Source: Ophioderma brevispina
Lineage: Eukaryota > Echinodermata > Ophiuroidea > Amphilepidida > Ophiodermatidae
Length of the DNA stretch: 64,000 bases
Assembly (NCBI GenBank): GCA_023653785.1
Contig: JAMKCH010057135.1
Span: 1 to 64,000, forward strand
Direction of reading: 5' to 3'
The notes below the pieces were generated by a model. It was not told where the DNA came from. It made no database searches and saw only the letters and a list, made by a program, of their open reading frames with translations. The translations under genes were made by a program, and so were the position numbers. This document shows positions 13,701 through 24,508 of this stretch, in pieces. How positions within the stretch are numbered: the first letter of the stretch is position 1; every line of letters begins with the position of its first letter.

Positions 13701-14063
13701 AATTCCTTCAATTTGCTCTCAAAACATAGTAGAACCTTTGAAGAACATAAATTTATTTTACTACACAAAAAATAACTGTGGCGCTAGCATATATCTGAAT
13801 GATTTTCAGTGTTATTGAGGCCTACTGCAATAATTTTAATAACTGATTGCTAAACTCATCTATTTAACATTATTATAATGAGAAAATGTTCACAGACCAG
13901 ATTGAATAGGGTTGCTGACAAAGGGAATCAACTCTAATGTGTATTTTTCTTGATTTGACAGTGTTTAGAATGCAAGAAAAAGTTAGGGCTTTCATGGTTT
14001 TCAGCACCTTCTGTTTTCTTCATTGATCATCCTTGAGAAACTATTTCAAAATTTGAGTTGATC
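10726..14063. other. Unassigned AT-rich DNA
   Basis: No gene is supported. The open frame at 12736-13083 (115 codons, +) lacks any recognisable motif and has no partner exon signals that I can see. The rest is low-complexity AT-rich DNA. Confidence 0.45.
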
Positions 14064-14163
14064 CCGATCTTTGCGGTTTTTGTGTCTGAGCATTGCTCGT
14101 TTCCCCACGGTCCCATAGGCTTACTGTGCTGTATTTCTGTCCGTTACAGACAGAAAATACAAA
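14064..14163. repeat. Dispersed repeat motif, copy 2
   Basis: Second copy of the motif set at 7897-8000. Here the inverted repeat is TTTCTGTC...GACAGAAA. Confidence 0.5.
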
Positions 14164-14600
14164 ATTGCGAATTTCATACGAGGCGACTGAATTGCACGTA
14201 GATTGGGCACAAGTGGGATGACTAAGGCATAACGGTTTCCAGATGATATAAAAATCTCAACTTTTTTAGGTAGTTGGGGGACGAGGCGTGGATCACAAAT
14301 GCCCTTTACAAAGTGGATATAATTGTACTGAATAAACCAACTCATAGTATTGTTCAAAACAAGTGTGTTTACCCTAAAGAAGCTGATCTTTGGACTCAAT
14401 TTATTTAAGGTATGGCCTACTACATGCAAAAGCTTACAGCCATGCAAAATATCAATTTTTGGAAAATCCTGGGGCGCAACTTTCTTAAATGTTGCTGTGT
14501 CAATTTTGAGAATTTTTGCAAAAATAATACTTTTTCTGAAATCCAAACAAAAAAAAAAAAAATTCGTAGGTGAATTTAACTTTTCCCGAGAATTTTTCAA
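14121..14600 (-). other. Open frame of 159 codons, unrecognised
   Basis: This is the longest open frame in the window. The predicted product is rich in hydrophobic and basic residues and begins near a poly-A/T stretch (14549-14562). I see no domain, signal peptide or clear membrane pattern. Its 3' end overlaps a dispersed repeat motif (14064-14163), so it probably lies in repeat DNA rather than a host gene. I do not assign a function. Confidence 0.15.
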
Positions 14601-14609
14601 AATTTAAAT

Positions 14610-16320
14610 TTGATCATTTTGGGAGGAGCAACCATAACATTTTTTAACATAACAGTTTTTATTGAGTGCCTAAAATTTGTAGAAAATTTAGCAAAATTAA
14701 AACACGATGTTGTGAAACTCGACATTTAATGGCAAGAATTTGCGATTGGGCAGTCTTTTTAATCACAACCGCTGCGATTGTACTTTCAAAAGTAATCAGC
14801 TTTGGTAATCGTGATCCGTAGGTAAAAAAAACAAAACAATCACATGGAATTTAATATCTTTCTATACAAATGATTTCCCTAAATGGAGAGACAATATTTT
14901 ATCATCCTTTTTGGCACATCTCTTGTTTAATTGGGATGTCTCCGTACTCTCTCATATGATAAATATGCCAATTAACTTTTCTAAGTGAATATATGTGGCG
15001 CAGAAGTGGCCAGTAATAGTTCAACTTTAACCTTTGGTTTGTAAAGGCAATTTGATTCCACAATTGCCCAAAATTTTTCTTTGCTCAATATGCCAAAATC
15101 AAAGCTTACCCAGCTTCAGCAGTGTCATACATGCATTCAGACTAAAACATGGAGATTTTTCCTAAACATGAGATTTTTTATCTCCACTATCTAAAGCTTA
15201 GCTCCTTGACTATGCTTTCTTTTTCATGATGTATTTATGGGATTTGTTATGGGTACCATAAATCTTCTTCCTAGGTGGCCTATGCCGTACTAGTGCCCAC
15301 TGATCAAACTTCAATGTTTAGACAAAAATTTTTTGAAGTATCAATCCAGATTAGTGAGAATTTTACTTACTGAAATGCGTAATCCGTTTTGGAGATGAAA
15401 ATGTTGTATTAAAAAATGAGCGAGCGGGATTTTGGTGTGAGTGCTTGTTTAAAGCCCATGGGCATGAACAAGGTCATACACAAAAGTTCTATTTTTGAAG
15501 CCGGTTTCGCTTTTAACATAATTTAACTGACAAAAATAATTACTAAAATGACCAAATTCAGCCTTTATTGGCATGAATTTTGGACCACTTTTGCATTGGC
15601 ACATGGTTGCTTACATGCATGTGATCTTGTTTTGACTCACCATCACCCTCTAACTACGAGGGTAAATAGGAAGGTGGTATTAGTTTATAGACTCGAAGCA
15701 GCTGAAACTGTGTAGCATAACAAAAGAACAAAAACAATATGTGGTGATGGCTACAAATTCCTTCGAGCGTCAACGATGAAGAGACCTTAATTGGACCAAG
15801 TTTTTGATCTTGATTGGATCAATTTATTCATGTTTAGTAGATAAGTTACAAAAACTATTATGACCTGAACAAATGTTCTTTGGCCACAGACAAATTTCTA
15901 CTCACCCCAAACCTCAGTGATGCTGCATCCGAACTATATTTTCCTTCAATTTCCTCCTCTCATGTCTTGACCTACAATTCTAATCCGTCAGCCTTCTGGA
16001 CATGGGCCATGAGTTTCCATCTCCAAACTTGTGTTTGATACATTGATAAAGACAACACATCCATCATTGTGCTACCTAGCTGCTGGGGGCATGCACCTTT
16101 CCCTTGTGAGTATTATTGGATACACACAAGTAGCTTTTCTTGGAAACTAATTGGCATTTTTTGATTGATCAGTTTCTGTTTCAATTGTATTTTTCTTTTA
16201 TTATATTTGATGCATTCTCATACATATCAAAGTCAAATACAGTGTGACTGCGGCTACTGTGGTCACTACTTGGAAGTTTTGTTTTCCTCTGTAGTCTCCT
16301 TGTTGTATTTTGGTTTGTTC
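14610..16320. other. Unassigned AT-rich DNA
   Basis: No gene or defined repeat is seen. Confidence 0.45.
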
Positions 16321-16618
16321 CAGAAGGTGTTTTGAGTCATCCCACAATGCATCAGTTTTGGGAAATTTTCACCTCAGTATCGTCATGTGATCCCACAAAA
16401 ACATGTTCTTACAACATAAAACCTTGACTTTTATGCTCCTTTTAATCCATAAACAGCAGTACTTTTAAGTATTTTTTTTAGAATATCATTGATTGTCCTG
16501 TGATTCTTAACATTAAACTTTGGAACACTTTTCATCCCTAAGTAATGGTATGTGTTTTCGTACATTAACAGTATAGGCACATTGCAATGCATTATGGGTT
16601 GATTCAAAACCCCCTCTG
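16321..16618 (-). mobile_element. hAT-like MITE, copy 1
   Basis: The ends read CAGAAGGTGTTTTGAGTC at the left and GATTCAAAACCCCCTCTG at the right, matching the better-preserved copy at 34981-35243 but in the opposite orientation. Inner matches include CCCACAATGCATCAG and a TTTCACCTCA block. Flanks GTTTGTTC (left) and TTTTTGTTC (right) resemble an 8-bp target duplication with an indel. There is no coding capacity. Confidence 0.7.
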
Positions 16619-17318
16619 TGTTTTTGTTCCAACTCACTGATAACATACTCCTACCAAGCAAATCAATCTTTCTTGGGAGGTACATTGTTTTACCCCTCCC
16701 CCTGTCTCCCTTGCCCTTTCTCCTTACCCCCAGGTATGAAGCCCCAATACAAAGTTTTATCCAGGGCATGAGTAAATGCTATAAATAAACTGCACTTTGA
16801 GATCTCATATCAACAACCGCAACCATATATTGAAAAGAGACATGAAAGAGACATGTTCTAAAAGAGATTATTGGCTCCTTCAGATAGTTCCTTTGAATTG
16901 CACATGCCATTTTCCCTCCTTTTTCCCTAACAACATAAAAAACCTCAAAATCCTTTAAAAAGTGCTAACATTTTAAAGCTATATGGTGAAATATTTTTAG
17001 ATCCTCGGTAATTATTTTATTTGCCTAAAAGACCTGAAGAACATTATCACAAAAGACGTAATATTGGCACTCATTTTTTTTCTACTTTTCTCACACTAAA
17101 ACTTGGGGCTGATATTGTTTCTGGTGTAATGGTACCTATTTGAGATGAATTCTAGGAAATTTTACATCTCAGAATATCTCTTCCTATTGCTTAAGCAGTT
17201 TCGTGTATCATCTGATCTAAGACATGGACTAACCACGACTAAATACTCCTATAATTATTTACGGATTCTTACACTCTATTTTGTGTCATGAAATACATAA
17301 CACTAACTGAAACTTTAA
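16619..17318. other. Unassigned DNA
   Basis: No feature is supported. Confidence 0.4.
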
Positions 17319-17434
17319 AGGTGCTTCTGTAAAGGCTTCAAATTCAATAAATTCCATTGCAAGTTCAAGTTACACGAGATGTAGGTCTGTAATTTTAAAC
17401 TACTCAAGGTTAATTATATTTTAGTCAGATCCCT
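17319..17434. mobile_element. Possible TTAA-flanked MITE
   Basis: TTAA at 17315-17318 and at 17435-17438 bracket ends AGGTGCTTCTG and CAGATCCCT, which are only loosely inverted. It belongs to the recurring TTAAAGG pattern of this window. The support is weak. Confidence 0.3.
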
Positions 17435-17617
17435 TTAAGACTAAAGAAAAAAAGAAGAAAAAGGAATGTGTGGTAGAAAAGCACTTCTTTCATGTGCATC
17501 TCCTTTGGCCTGCGGGTCAGGCACTGGGTCGCTACAAATTTAATTACTAAAATTGGATTGGGTATGGATGTATGTACCCTGTGAGTTCCTCTCTACCGTA
17601 CACATGTATACATCGCT

Positions 17618-18627
17618 ACCCAGCCAACATGCCCTTCTGGGGCCCCATGGTTTTTAACATGGCACGGTGGGCTTAATGTGGCTAGGGCTTTCAAGTGGCA
17701 ACCCAGGGTGGATCCATGTGGGCTATAAAAGTGGGTAATATTTGCTTGGGTTTCAAGTGGGCAACCCCAAATGGGTCCATGGTGGGTTATTCCAGGGTCT
17801 GTGTGCGATCTAGACATGAGTTTTCAATGGTGTTTTTTTTTATCGTGGCCCCATGTGGGTTTGATTGTGGGCATGGGCTACAGGTGGCTTCCACAGGGCT
17901 CACCCACATGGGGCGTGTCTAGATGACGTACTTTTTTCTCTGTAAAATGCAAATTTTGATCCTATGTGTATTTTTAAGTATTTTTTTAAATAAATTAATT
18001 CTTTTTATTTTTTTTATTTTTTTTATCTATTTACTTTTCATCACTTACCATTTTGAGACACCCTTTTTAGAGAAAGGATGGTGTAACGACTGTAACATTT
18101 TGAAAACACCATAGAACATACATATCATATTAAAATAAAACCTTTCATTAATTAAACGTAAGCAATTCTTATTTCATTGCACTTCAGCTATTTATGCCTT
18201 TTGAGAGATGTTTAGCTGATGAACAACAAAACATACATTTGTGGTGTTTTCCCCCAATTGTTGGCCACTTAATGTTCCACATGCAAAGAGGGTGCACTAA
18301 AATCAATTTTGAATTTGCCCATCTTGGTCCCATGAAGCTTCCCCCCTATGGGCCCCACCCTTGAACTGTATGGGTACAACTCGGGTGAGCCCATAACAAC
18401 CCGAAAGTGATAACCTATGAGGGAACACACATTGTACCCTGTATACCCACCTCATCAACTGGCCAAACCACATGGGGCCAATCGAGGCCCAGTGGGCAAA
18501 ACCCAAGTAGGTCCGGCCCACATTGGGCCAATGAACAGACAATTTTGCCCATGTGGGGCCGTCATGACATGCCCACCTAAAACAGTATTTTAACCCACAG
18601 GGCCCCAACTTGGGAAGTTGGCTGGGT
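17618..18627. mobile_element. ~1-kb TIR element with GGGC-rich inner repeats
   Basis: ACCCAGCCAAC at 17618-17628 is mirrored by GTTGGCTGGGT at 18617-18627, and complementarity extends inward through GGGGCCC-like sequence. Both flanking arms hold many degenerate copies of CCCACATGGGCC-like words (17640-17910 and 18330-18610), separated by a plain AT-rich core. Open frames in the arms arise from these words. No transposase is visible, so I call it a non-autonomous element. The superfamily is unknown. Confidence 0.55.
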
Positions 18628-18990
18628 AAATACATGCAGCAAGTCCTTTATCTGCATTGAGTGTGCAATTTTGTTATTATTAAGCACTTGAACTATTAAT
18701 GATAGAATCAAACCCTGTATCCAACTTAAGTTTCCGTCCTGCCGTACTTGGCAAAACATGTTTTTTATCCTTATTTTTGTTATATTAAAACAACAAAATA
18801 ATAAGAATACAAAAAATTTTATTATTTTACATTAAATTTGAAATTAGTGCAACACGAATATTTGATTGTTTACAGACAGTAATGATTTAAGAAGTTATAA
18901 ACATTTTAGGATGAATAATGACATATCTTGCATTTTGCAAAAAATTACAAAATAAAGGGATCGGGTTCTTAATCAGCATTCTTGAAAATA
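18628..18990. other. Unassigned AT-rich DNA
   Basis: No feature is supported. Confidence 0.4.
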
Positions 18991-19131
18991 ATGGTGCAAC
19001 GAGAGATTCAAGTCATCCTATTGTGAGATTTAGTGATTTCATATAGTTAGACACTCCATAGATTCCTTACCTTTTATTTGGCTACAGAAGTAACTTAAAT
19101 GAAAAAAAGGTGATTTGTATAATGCATTATG
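18991..19131 (-). mobile_element. TTAA-type MITE, left half (interrupted)
   Basis: This matches the reverse complement of the intact MITE at 40812-41164 from its end inward: GGTGCAACGAGAGATT, then TTTCATATAG, TTAGACACTC, CTTACCTT, GGCTACAGAA and AAAAAGGTGATTTG in the same order. The match stops where the DIRS-like element begins and resumes after it, at about 24526. The TTAA at this end has decayed to ATAA. Confidence 0.8.
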
Positions 19132-19137
19132 TTATTG

Positions 19138-19309
19138 CGGAGGGAAAATACTTACCTAATTATGGCAAATTACTTAGTGCACTTTCTCCGAAAGATGCCG
19201 AATATCTCCGAAAGTAATTTAATATCAAATTACCACCGTAAGTATGACATTCCGCCCATCCCCACCATCAGAACCACACATTGCCCAACATTACACTAAC
19301 TAATCCTCG
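19138..19309. repeat. Left inverted terminal repeat of the DIRS-like element
   Basis: It starts CGGAGGGAAAATACTTACCT. It is the inverse of 24319-24508 along its length, with blocks such as AGTGCACTTTCTC, CCGAAAGTAATTTAATA, ACCACCGTAA, CACCATCAG and CACATTGCCCA. The two arms differ by many small indels and substitutions, so the insertion is old or poorly sequenced. Confidence 0.88.
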
Positions 19310-20889
19310 TTTCTTCGGAGTCAAACAAATAGGTCATTGCTTAAATTTATTCTTCTCTTTGACGGGTTTCTATGCCGTAGCTATAAATGTTAGTTTAGCC
19401 AATTGTATATCTCAATTAATTCTTTACTACTACCTAGCGTTTGGATGGTCCTTTGACCCATTTAGTTATTAATTTCTAGGCTTTAAAGCCGCCCAAATCA
19501 GTAATAGTTTTATCTTGTATGTCGCGATTGGCGGCCATTGTTGTTTAGCTATAACTATTAGTCCAAACGTATACTACTACTAGAGATTTCTTTCGTGATT
19601 TCTATTACAGGTTTATCAATACTACCTCTACAGCGTGCTTATTTATTCACCCAGGCCATTTATTGCTATTTAGACCGATCCATTTATCCTTTGTGCTCGC
19701 GTATCGGTTGTTTTAGTTATCGGGCCATACGGGCCTGTCAGATTTTCCGAGGCTTAGTATTCAAAATCGCCCCCGCGTAATTCATCTAAGGTCGCTGCGA
19801 GGGGAAATCTAAAAGATTCAGACGGGGGGGACTCGGGGTCAGAGCATAGGGTTGTGTGTTCAGTAGTTAGTGATTAAAGAAGCCGCGCTTTGCGCCTGAT
19901 TATGGTGAGCTCTATACATAAAGAACACGAGCAAGGAAAATTCCTAGTATTTAGTATAATGCTCGGCAAGATCCGTAGAGGAACGGTAGCAGGAATAAAA
20001 GCAGATCTGACACCCAAAGAGGTGCCGAAATCTTTCTAGAATAGGACACATTGTCTGTGATAGAAAATCGAAGACAAAGAAAAAGGCTTGTGAGGGACGG
20101 TCGTTACACGAGGTTAGACCGAAGGCACACGTTAATAAACGATTGACAAGAGAATGAGAACAATAACAATGGACCTTGTGTCGGAATGGTGGTCTGGCTG
20201 ATGGACATACCGAAGACACCCAGAGAATGACTCATTTCAGAGACCGAGCAAAGCATGTAACACGGGAACGAAGGTCTCGTTCCAGATATCAGTCTAATTA
20301 CACATCCGATCATTACCGAACCCAACCTCATCTAACGAGTTTATTTCTTGAAACAAAGTCCAATAAATTATAATCTGATTTCTTTCTATGTGAAATCCAT
20401 TTGTATTGTACTGGAATTTTCATCTCTTGATTTCATTGTTGATGTGATGATTTGATGAAGCAAGATGATTTTGAAGGAATTTTTAAATAAAGTCGCCCTC
20501 GTTCGCGTGATCAGTTCTTTACACGATATTTCTTCGAGTTCCAGAGGCCTCCTTCCTTAAACTTTTCAGGCCTCCTTCCTTAGATCGGAAATTGTTTCGG
20601 ATATTTTTCAAATTCTAGATTTAACCAGGAAACAGAGGGATTGCCTCACTTGGAGAGTGGGTTGTTCAAACTAGACTTTTTGATTAGGACACTGTTCCGT
20701 TACCATTATACTTGCAGTGCTAGTCCGAGTGCTCGTTATAGTTCCCTTCCACACCTCAGGACACAACTCTCTCATGACGGAATGGGATGAAAAAGAGAGA
20801 TCGCTCGGGATAGAGATCCGCCACAGCGTGTGTTTGTAGCGCTGATTTAGCAGGCTTACAATTGAAGCAAAGTCTATGGCTTTGACCCA
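19310..20889 (+). other. Presumed gag-side region of the DIRS-like element
   Basis: In DIRS elements a gag-like frame lies between the left terminal repeat and the reverse transcriptase. The position and the distinct composition fit, but I recognise no gag motif. Two short frames (19281-19472 and 19595-19780) and the overlapping frames at 19.94-20.37 kb have no clear similarity. This is assigned by position only. Confidence 0.35.
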
Positions 20890-21320
20890 CGAATACGGAG
20901 CCTCAAAGGGAAATTGGTAGACGATCTTTCATCTCAATATTCCAAATGGATTATAATAGTGAGTCCGGTTTTACTGAGGAATTTTCCTCGTCTCAGAAGC
21001 GTGGCTAAGAAAGTTCGGAATAAGTAGACTGTCGGCAAAAAAACTCAAGCTTCGTCCTCCTTTGTCGTACAGGGGGGGGGGTAGGTAAAGCCGCCGTTGC
21101 TTGTACTAGGCCCTCCATAGTTCGGCAAGGGTCGTCAGTACCACTTAGGGTGTCGGGTCAGATTCGGCTACAAAACTAGGGCACTTTTCTGTCTCTGTTA
21201 GGCCTACGAAAAAGAGTGTGTACCCGATCGAAAAAAACAAAAAAACCAAAAAAAAACCACCTGGAGCCGGGGTTTTCGTGCCATCTTCTTAGATAATCAA
21301 TTCTTTTTTCTGTTTTAAAT
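20890..21320 (+). pseudogene. DIRS-type reverse transcriptase remnant
   Basis: The enzyme would make cDNA from the element's RNA. Blocks in order: at 20906-20950 a KGNW, stop, TIFHLNIPNG string, matching the family pattern WRxIxHLSxPxG; at 20958-20993 SESGFTEEFSSS, matching the short FSL block that follows; near 21181-21216 a broken FCLC..YEKE string where the family has FGLRxAP; and at 21286-21297 FLDN, in the place of the catalytic YLDD box, so one catalytic aspartate is lost. The blocks lie in different frames with stops between them. The call rests on the order and spacing of several weak blocks. Confidence 0.6.
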
Positions 21321-22895
21321 ATGATATGAATATATAGGAACCCAAACGATTTCGGCATGGAAACCTTAAGCCACGGTTCTCAAATCGCCGATCAAACAGT
21401 GTTTGGGAACAATGGTGAACAATAGGGCCAATCGATTCAGTTGACTCTTTACGCAACTATTAGTTTCACGCTTTATTCCGTTATAGTCTAGGGAGCCCCC
21501 GGACTTATGGCCCCACCGGACATAGTTGCTTTCATACCGGAACTCGCTCGGAAGTTTCGAATTGAATTACTTTCGAATTCCGGGTACTGGATGTGCCAGC
21601 TCGATACTCGAATTCGGGAAATCACGAACATCACGTGTAAATCTTACTGACGTGTTCCCTATGTTGCTATGAAGACACATTGCAAGATTCATGTGATACT
21701 TCATACATGAATTCACCATATTTAGAGTTCCATATCCATGCCATCCATCCTAAATTCCCTCATATAAGTAGTAATAGGAGTAGTCTCACCATTAAGACTG
21801 GGGATTTTAATTGTTTTTAGGATTTGAAACAAAAAAAATATGGCTTTTACATCTCACGCCACGAGCGTTGAAAACATGTCCGGTGCTTACGTCACAAAAT
21901 TAAAAGCTTGAGACAACTCACTTGATCAGGCAATAAATCGTACATCTTCCTGCTGATTATGTTTAATTTATCGGTCACCAATCAGTAATATATCATTTGG
22001 AATAAGTCTTAGCAGCAGATCTTGAATTCTTTACGTTTTATTTTTGGGCAACATAATAATGATGAGCATGATATGATAGCGCAGACAATTTCGGAATTCA
22101 GCTCCACCTAACCGGGAACCAATTGCAATTTAGACGAGTGTATATGCGGTATTAACCTGCAGCTGTGAAAATATCGGCTTTGACGGCTTTGACACAAAGC
22201 TACGAATTACGGTTTTCGTTTTGGCAAATATTTGAATCGTGTACTGATAGACAGGAGAACACGCTGGCTACTAAAATCAACGAGTTTGCATTGTCGTAAG
22301 GTGAAAGGAAGAAATTGTTAGTAAGTCGGACGTAAAATAATCACCGCGCCATTTCAGTGTGTTAGAAATTTTCCCCATAGGGTTTGTACAGGTGCGCAGA
22401 GACGAGTTCTCGGTTACGACCGCCATTTTATGGGGCATCTGCGCCCGGAAATGTTTTTCAGCCTGGGATTTACATTGCCGATTGGTTAACTGTATTTTAG
22501 GGAAATTATCGGCGATGATCTTGTTAGTGTGGCTAACGTGATTCGGCGGCAGTTTATGAATGGGAAGCCCATCAGGTTAGTTACAGTCACCCGGCGGTTG
22601 TTCCGCTACATAATTTAGTTATGTAGACATTTTTAAACACCAAATTAAAATTCGTATTGGTTTTGGCGTGCAAAATATACATTTGATTTCCATTTAATGG
22701 AGGGTTTTTCCCGAAATTTTTTGTGTCAAGTTGAGTCAGTTGAACCAAGTTGTCATAGTAATAATCAGTTAATACGGTATGTCAACATGTGTCGCTTCAT
22801 TTCCAAAAGTTATTTTTAGAAACATACCAAAATTGAGTAACGGGTACCGCGTCGAAAATAGTTCTCCCTCTGGGGGGTAAAACCCTGGAGCGCGA
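21321..22895 (+). other. Middle of the DIRS-like element (RNase H region not recognisable)
   Basis: RNase H would be expected here. I cannot point to its acidic residues. A string YELRFSFWQIFE near 22203 resembles the segment before RNase H in this family. At 22500-22617 one frame reads smoothly for about 39 codons (REIIGDDLVSVANVIRRQF, then more), which I cannot identify. The part at 21660-22080 is more AT-rich than its surroundings and may be a secondary insertion. Confidence 0.35.
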
Positions 22896-23130
22896 CTACC
22901 CGAAATTTTGCATCCCCTACTGATGGGCCTCATCCATAGACCTCAAGGGGACACTTTACCGTTCCAATTCTTCATCCCACACAAATGGTTGAGGTTTCAC
23001 GATAAACAATCAAGTGTAGTTCTTCCGTTGCCTGCCATTCGGGCTGTAAACAGCTCCCATAGTTTTCACCAGAATGGTCACTTCGGTCGTCACGGGAGAC
23101 CATTCACTGTACTTGACGTTTGACTAATCA
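22896..23130 (+). pseudogene. Pol linker segment before the recombinase
   Basis: HPLLMGLIHR (22911-22940) followed by IPHKW (22974-22988) fits the pattern PPxLIxRVIxH...GTLIxPxWxSAxFW that lies between RNase H and recombinase in DIRS/Ngaro polyproteins. The fit is partial. The frame stays open for 71 codons, unusual in this decayed element. Confidence 0.4.
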
Positions 23131-23479
23131 CCGCTCGGAATCTCACTGTTCAGCAATCGCCCCCATACGACTTTTGTATTGGAAACAGTATCTCGCCTAG
23201 GTTTCAAAGTAACAAAGAACAAGTCTATACGCTAATTAATAATAATGCCTCTCCGCCTTATGATAAGAAGGTATGAGTAGTTCTAGGCCTCCTGTGAGGA
23301 AATTTGGCCTTGACATGGGACTTGCCTTTCTTGCTGGAGTCTTGAACAAGCACCCCCTTTTAACCCTTGCAGTCAGGTTCCGTGACGCTACCCTTAAGAC
23401 TATTTCTCTTAGCGATCACTTCAGGTCGTAGCGTTCTGAGTTACATGCCTTAGAAATAGAATTTCAGTTTTAGGCAAGC

Positions 23480-23960
23480 GAGGCGTTACTTTGTATTTTC
23501 CCCAAGTTTTGGCCAAAATGTGAGGAGTCCTTTAAAGCATATCCATTGTTTCTTCCATCTATCCAGGACTCATAAGGTCCTAAAGATTAAGTTGTTCTGG
23601 GAGGGCGCTCAAGTGGTCACGTTAGTAAAAGGTCTAGGCGCGCGCAAGTCTGCGCAACCTTTATCACCTATCTAGCCATACCATCCAGCAGATATATCAA
23701 CTATCTCAGGCTGGAGAGTAGAAATGATTATGAGAGCTAAGCGTTGTTGATCAGGGTAGACCATCAGCTCACTCAACCCGCCAAGGTTGCATTCATGGGC
23801 CTTCTATGAAACAAGCTCCCTATCCAGGATATTGTCAAATCAGTTAGTACCTGAAAATCGACCTCATGTTCATCACGACATACTTGCAGGACATGTGAGA
23901 CTCTGCTCTATAGAGATTTGCTACTGCGTTCTGTACTCCTGACTTGGTCGGGCAAGTGTG
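23480..23960 (+). pseudogene. Tyrosine recombinase remnant, N-terminal and core part
   Basis: The enzyme would cut and rejoin DNA to integrate the circular copy. Visible pieces: LVKGLGARKSAQPLSPI (23622-23672), matching the helix and 'PLSPxxL' entry of the catalytic domain; AFMGLL (23789-23806), matching the AFFGLLR segment that carries the first catalytic arginine, here not preserved; HHDILAGHV (23871-23897), for the HLxRxDV strand; LLLRSV (23918-23935) and TWSGK (23942-23956), for the following strand and WSKT block. The pieces sit in several frames. The HxxR and tyrosine part downstream is missing or unrecognisable before 24170, so the protein is dead. It is closest in style to Ngaro/DIRS/Crypton recombinases. 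Confidence 0.6.
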
Positions 23961-24170
23961 TTAGATAGAATGTGTAGTTAGTGTAGTTTTGGACATAAGC
24001 TATTACGATTTGATTATGTGTTTATCAGTCCTAAGTGGACTATTCTGGTGGATCCGCTTATGTCTAGGGGCGTATGACATACCGCTTTTCAGTACCATTG
24101 TTTGCTACTCCTCTCGGGTCGTTGCTACTCAGCGTGCACTAAGTATATTTGCATCATAGGTCAGTTATGT

Positions 24171-24243
24171 TCCCCTCCGCAATAGACCTTAAATTGCATA
24201 TGCAAAATATGTCTAGAAGGAGGGGGGAAAATACTTGACTAAG
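24171..24243. repeat. Internal complementary region (ICR) of the DIRS-like element
   Basis: TCCCCTCCGCAATAG (24171-24185) is the inverse of the left outer end, TATTGCGGAGGG at 19133-19144. GTCTAGAAGGAGGGGGGAAA (24211-24230) and the following ATACTT are the inverse of the right outer end (AAGTATTTTCACCCCTCCGTCTAGAC). The order, left-end complement then right-end complement, is what a DIRS-1-type ICR must have to template joined ends. It lies just inside the right terminal repeat, as in DIRS. Confidence 0.75.
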
Positions 24244-24318
24244 GTGAATTCCCGACCCTCCCCTCCCCCTGATGCAATCGATTTGTTATCAGTTTGGTTC
24301 GGGAGAAGGAAGAGAAAA

Positions 24319-24508
24319 AGAGGATGAGTTTAGGTGGTAGTGTGGGCAATGTGCTGGTACTGATGGTGCGGGATGGGTGGGCGGTTATGGCATTTAATTA
24401 CGGTGGTAAATTTACTATTAAATTACTTTCGGAGGATATTCCGGCTCGTTAGGAGAGAGAAAGTGCACTATATTATTTGCTCATTAGGTAAGTATTTTCA
24501 CCCCTCCG
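24319..24508. repeat. Right inverted terminal repeat of the DIRS-like element
   Basis: Inverse partner of 19138-19309, ending AAGTATTTTCACCCCTCCG. It is slightly longer than the left arm because of indels. The outermost end probably runs on through TCTAGAC (to 24515), since the ICR mirrors those bases too. Confidence 0.88.

Noticed and set aside
17593..17922. Short frames on both strands rich in Gly, His and Trp
   Set aside because: They translate the GGGC/CATGGG words of the 1-kb TIR element.
19138..24508. Large cut-and-paste DNA transposon with long TIRs
   Set aside because: The long inverted ends alone would fit, but there is no target duplication, no DDE signature, and the internal complementary region with RT and recombinase blocks points to a DIRS-like element.
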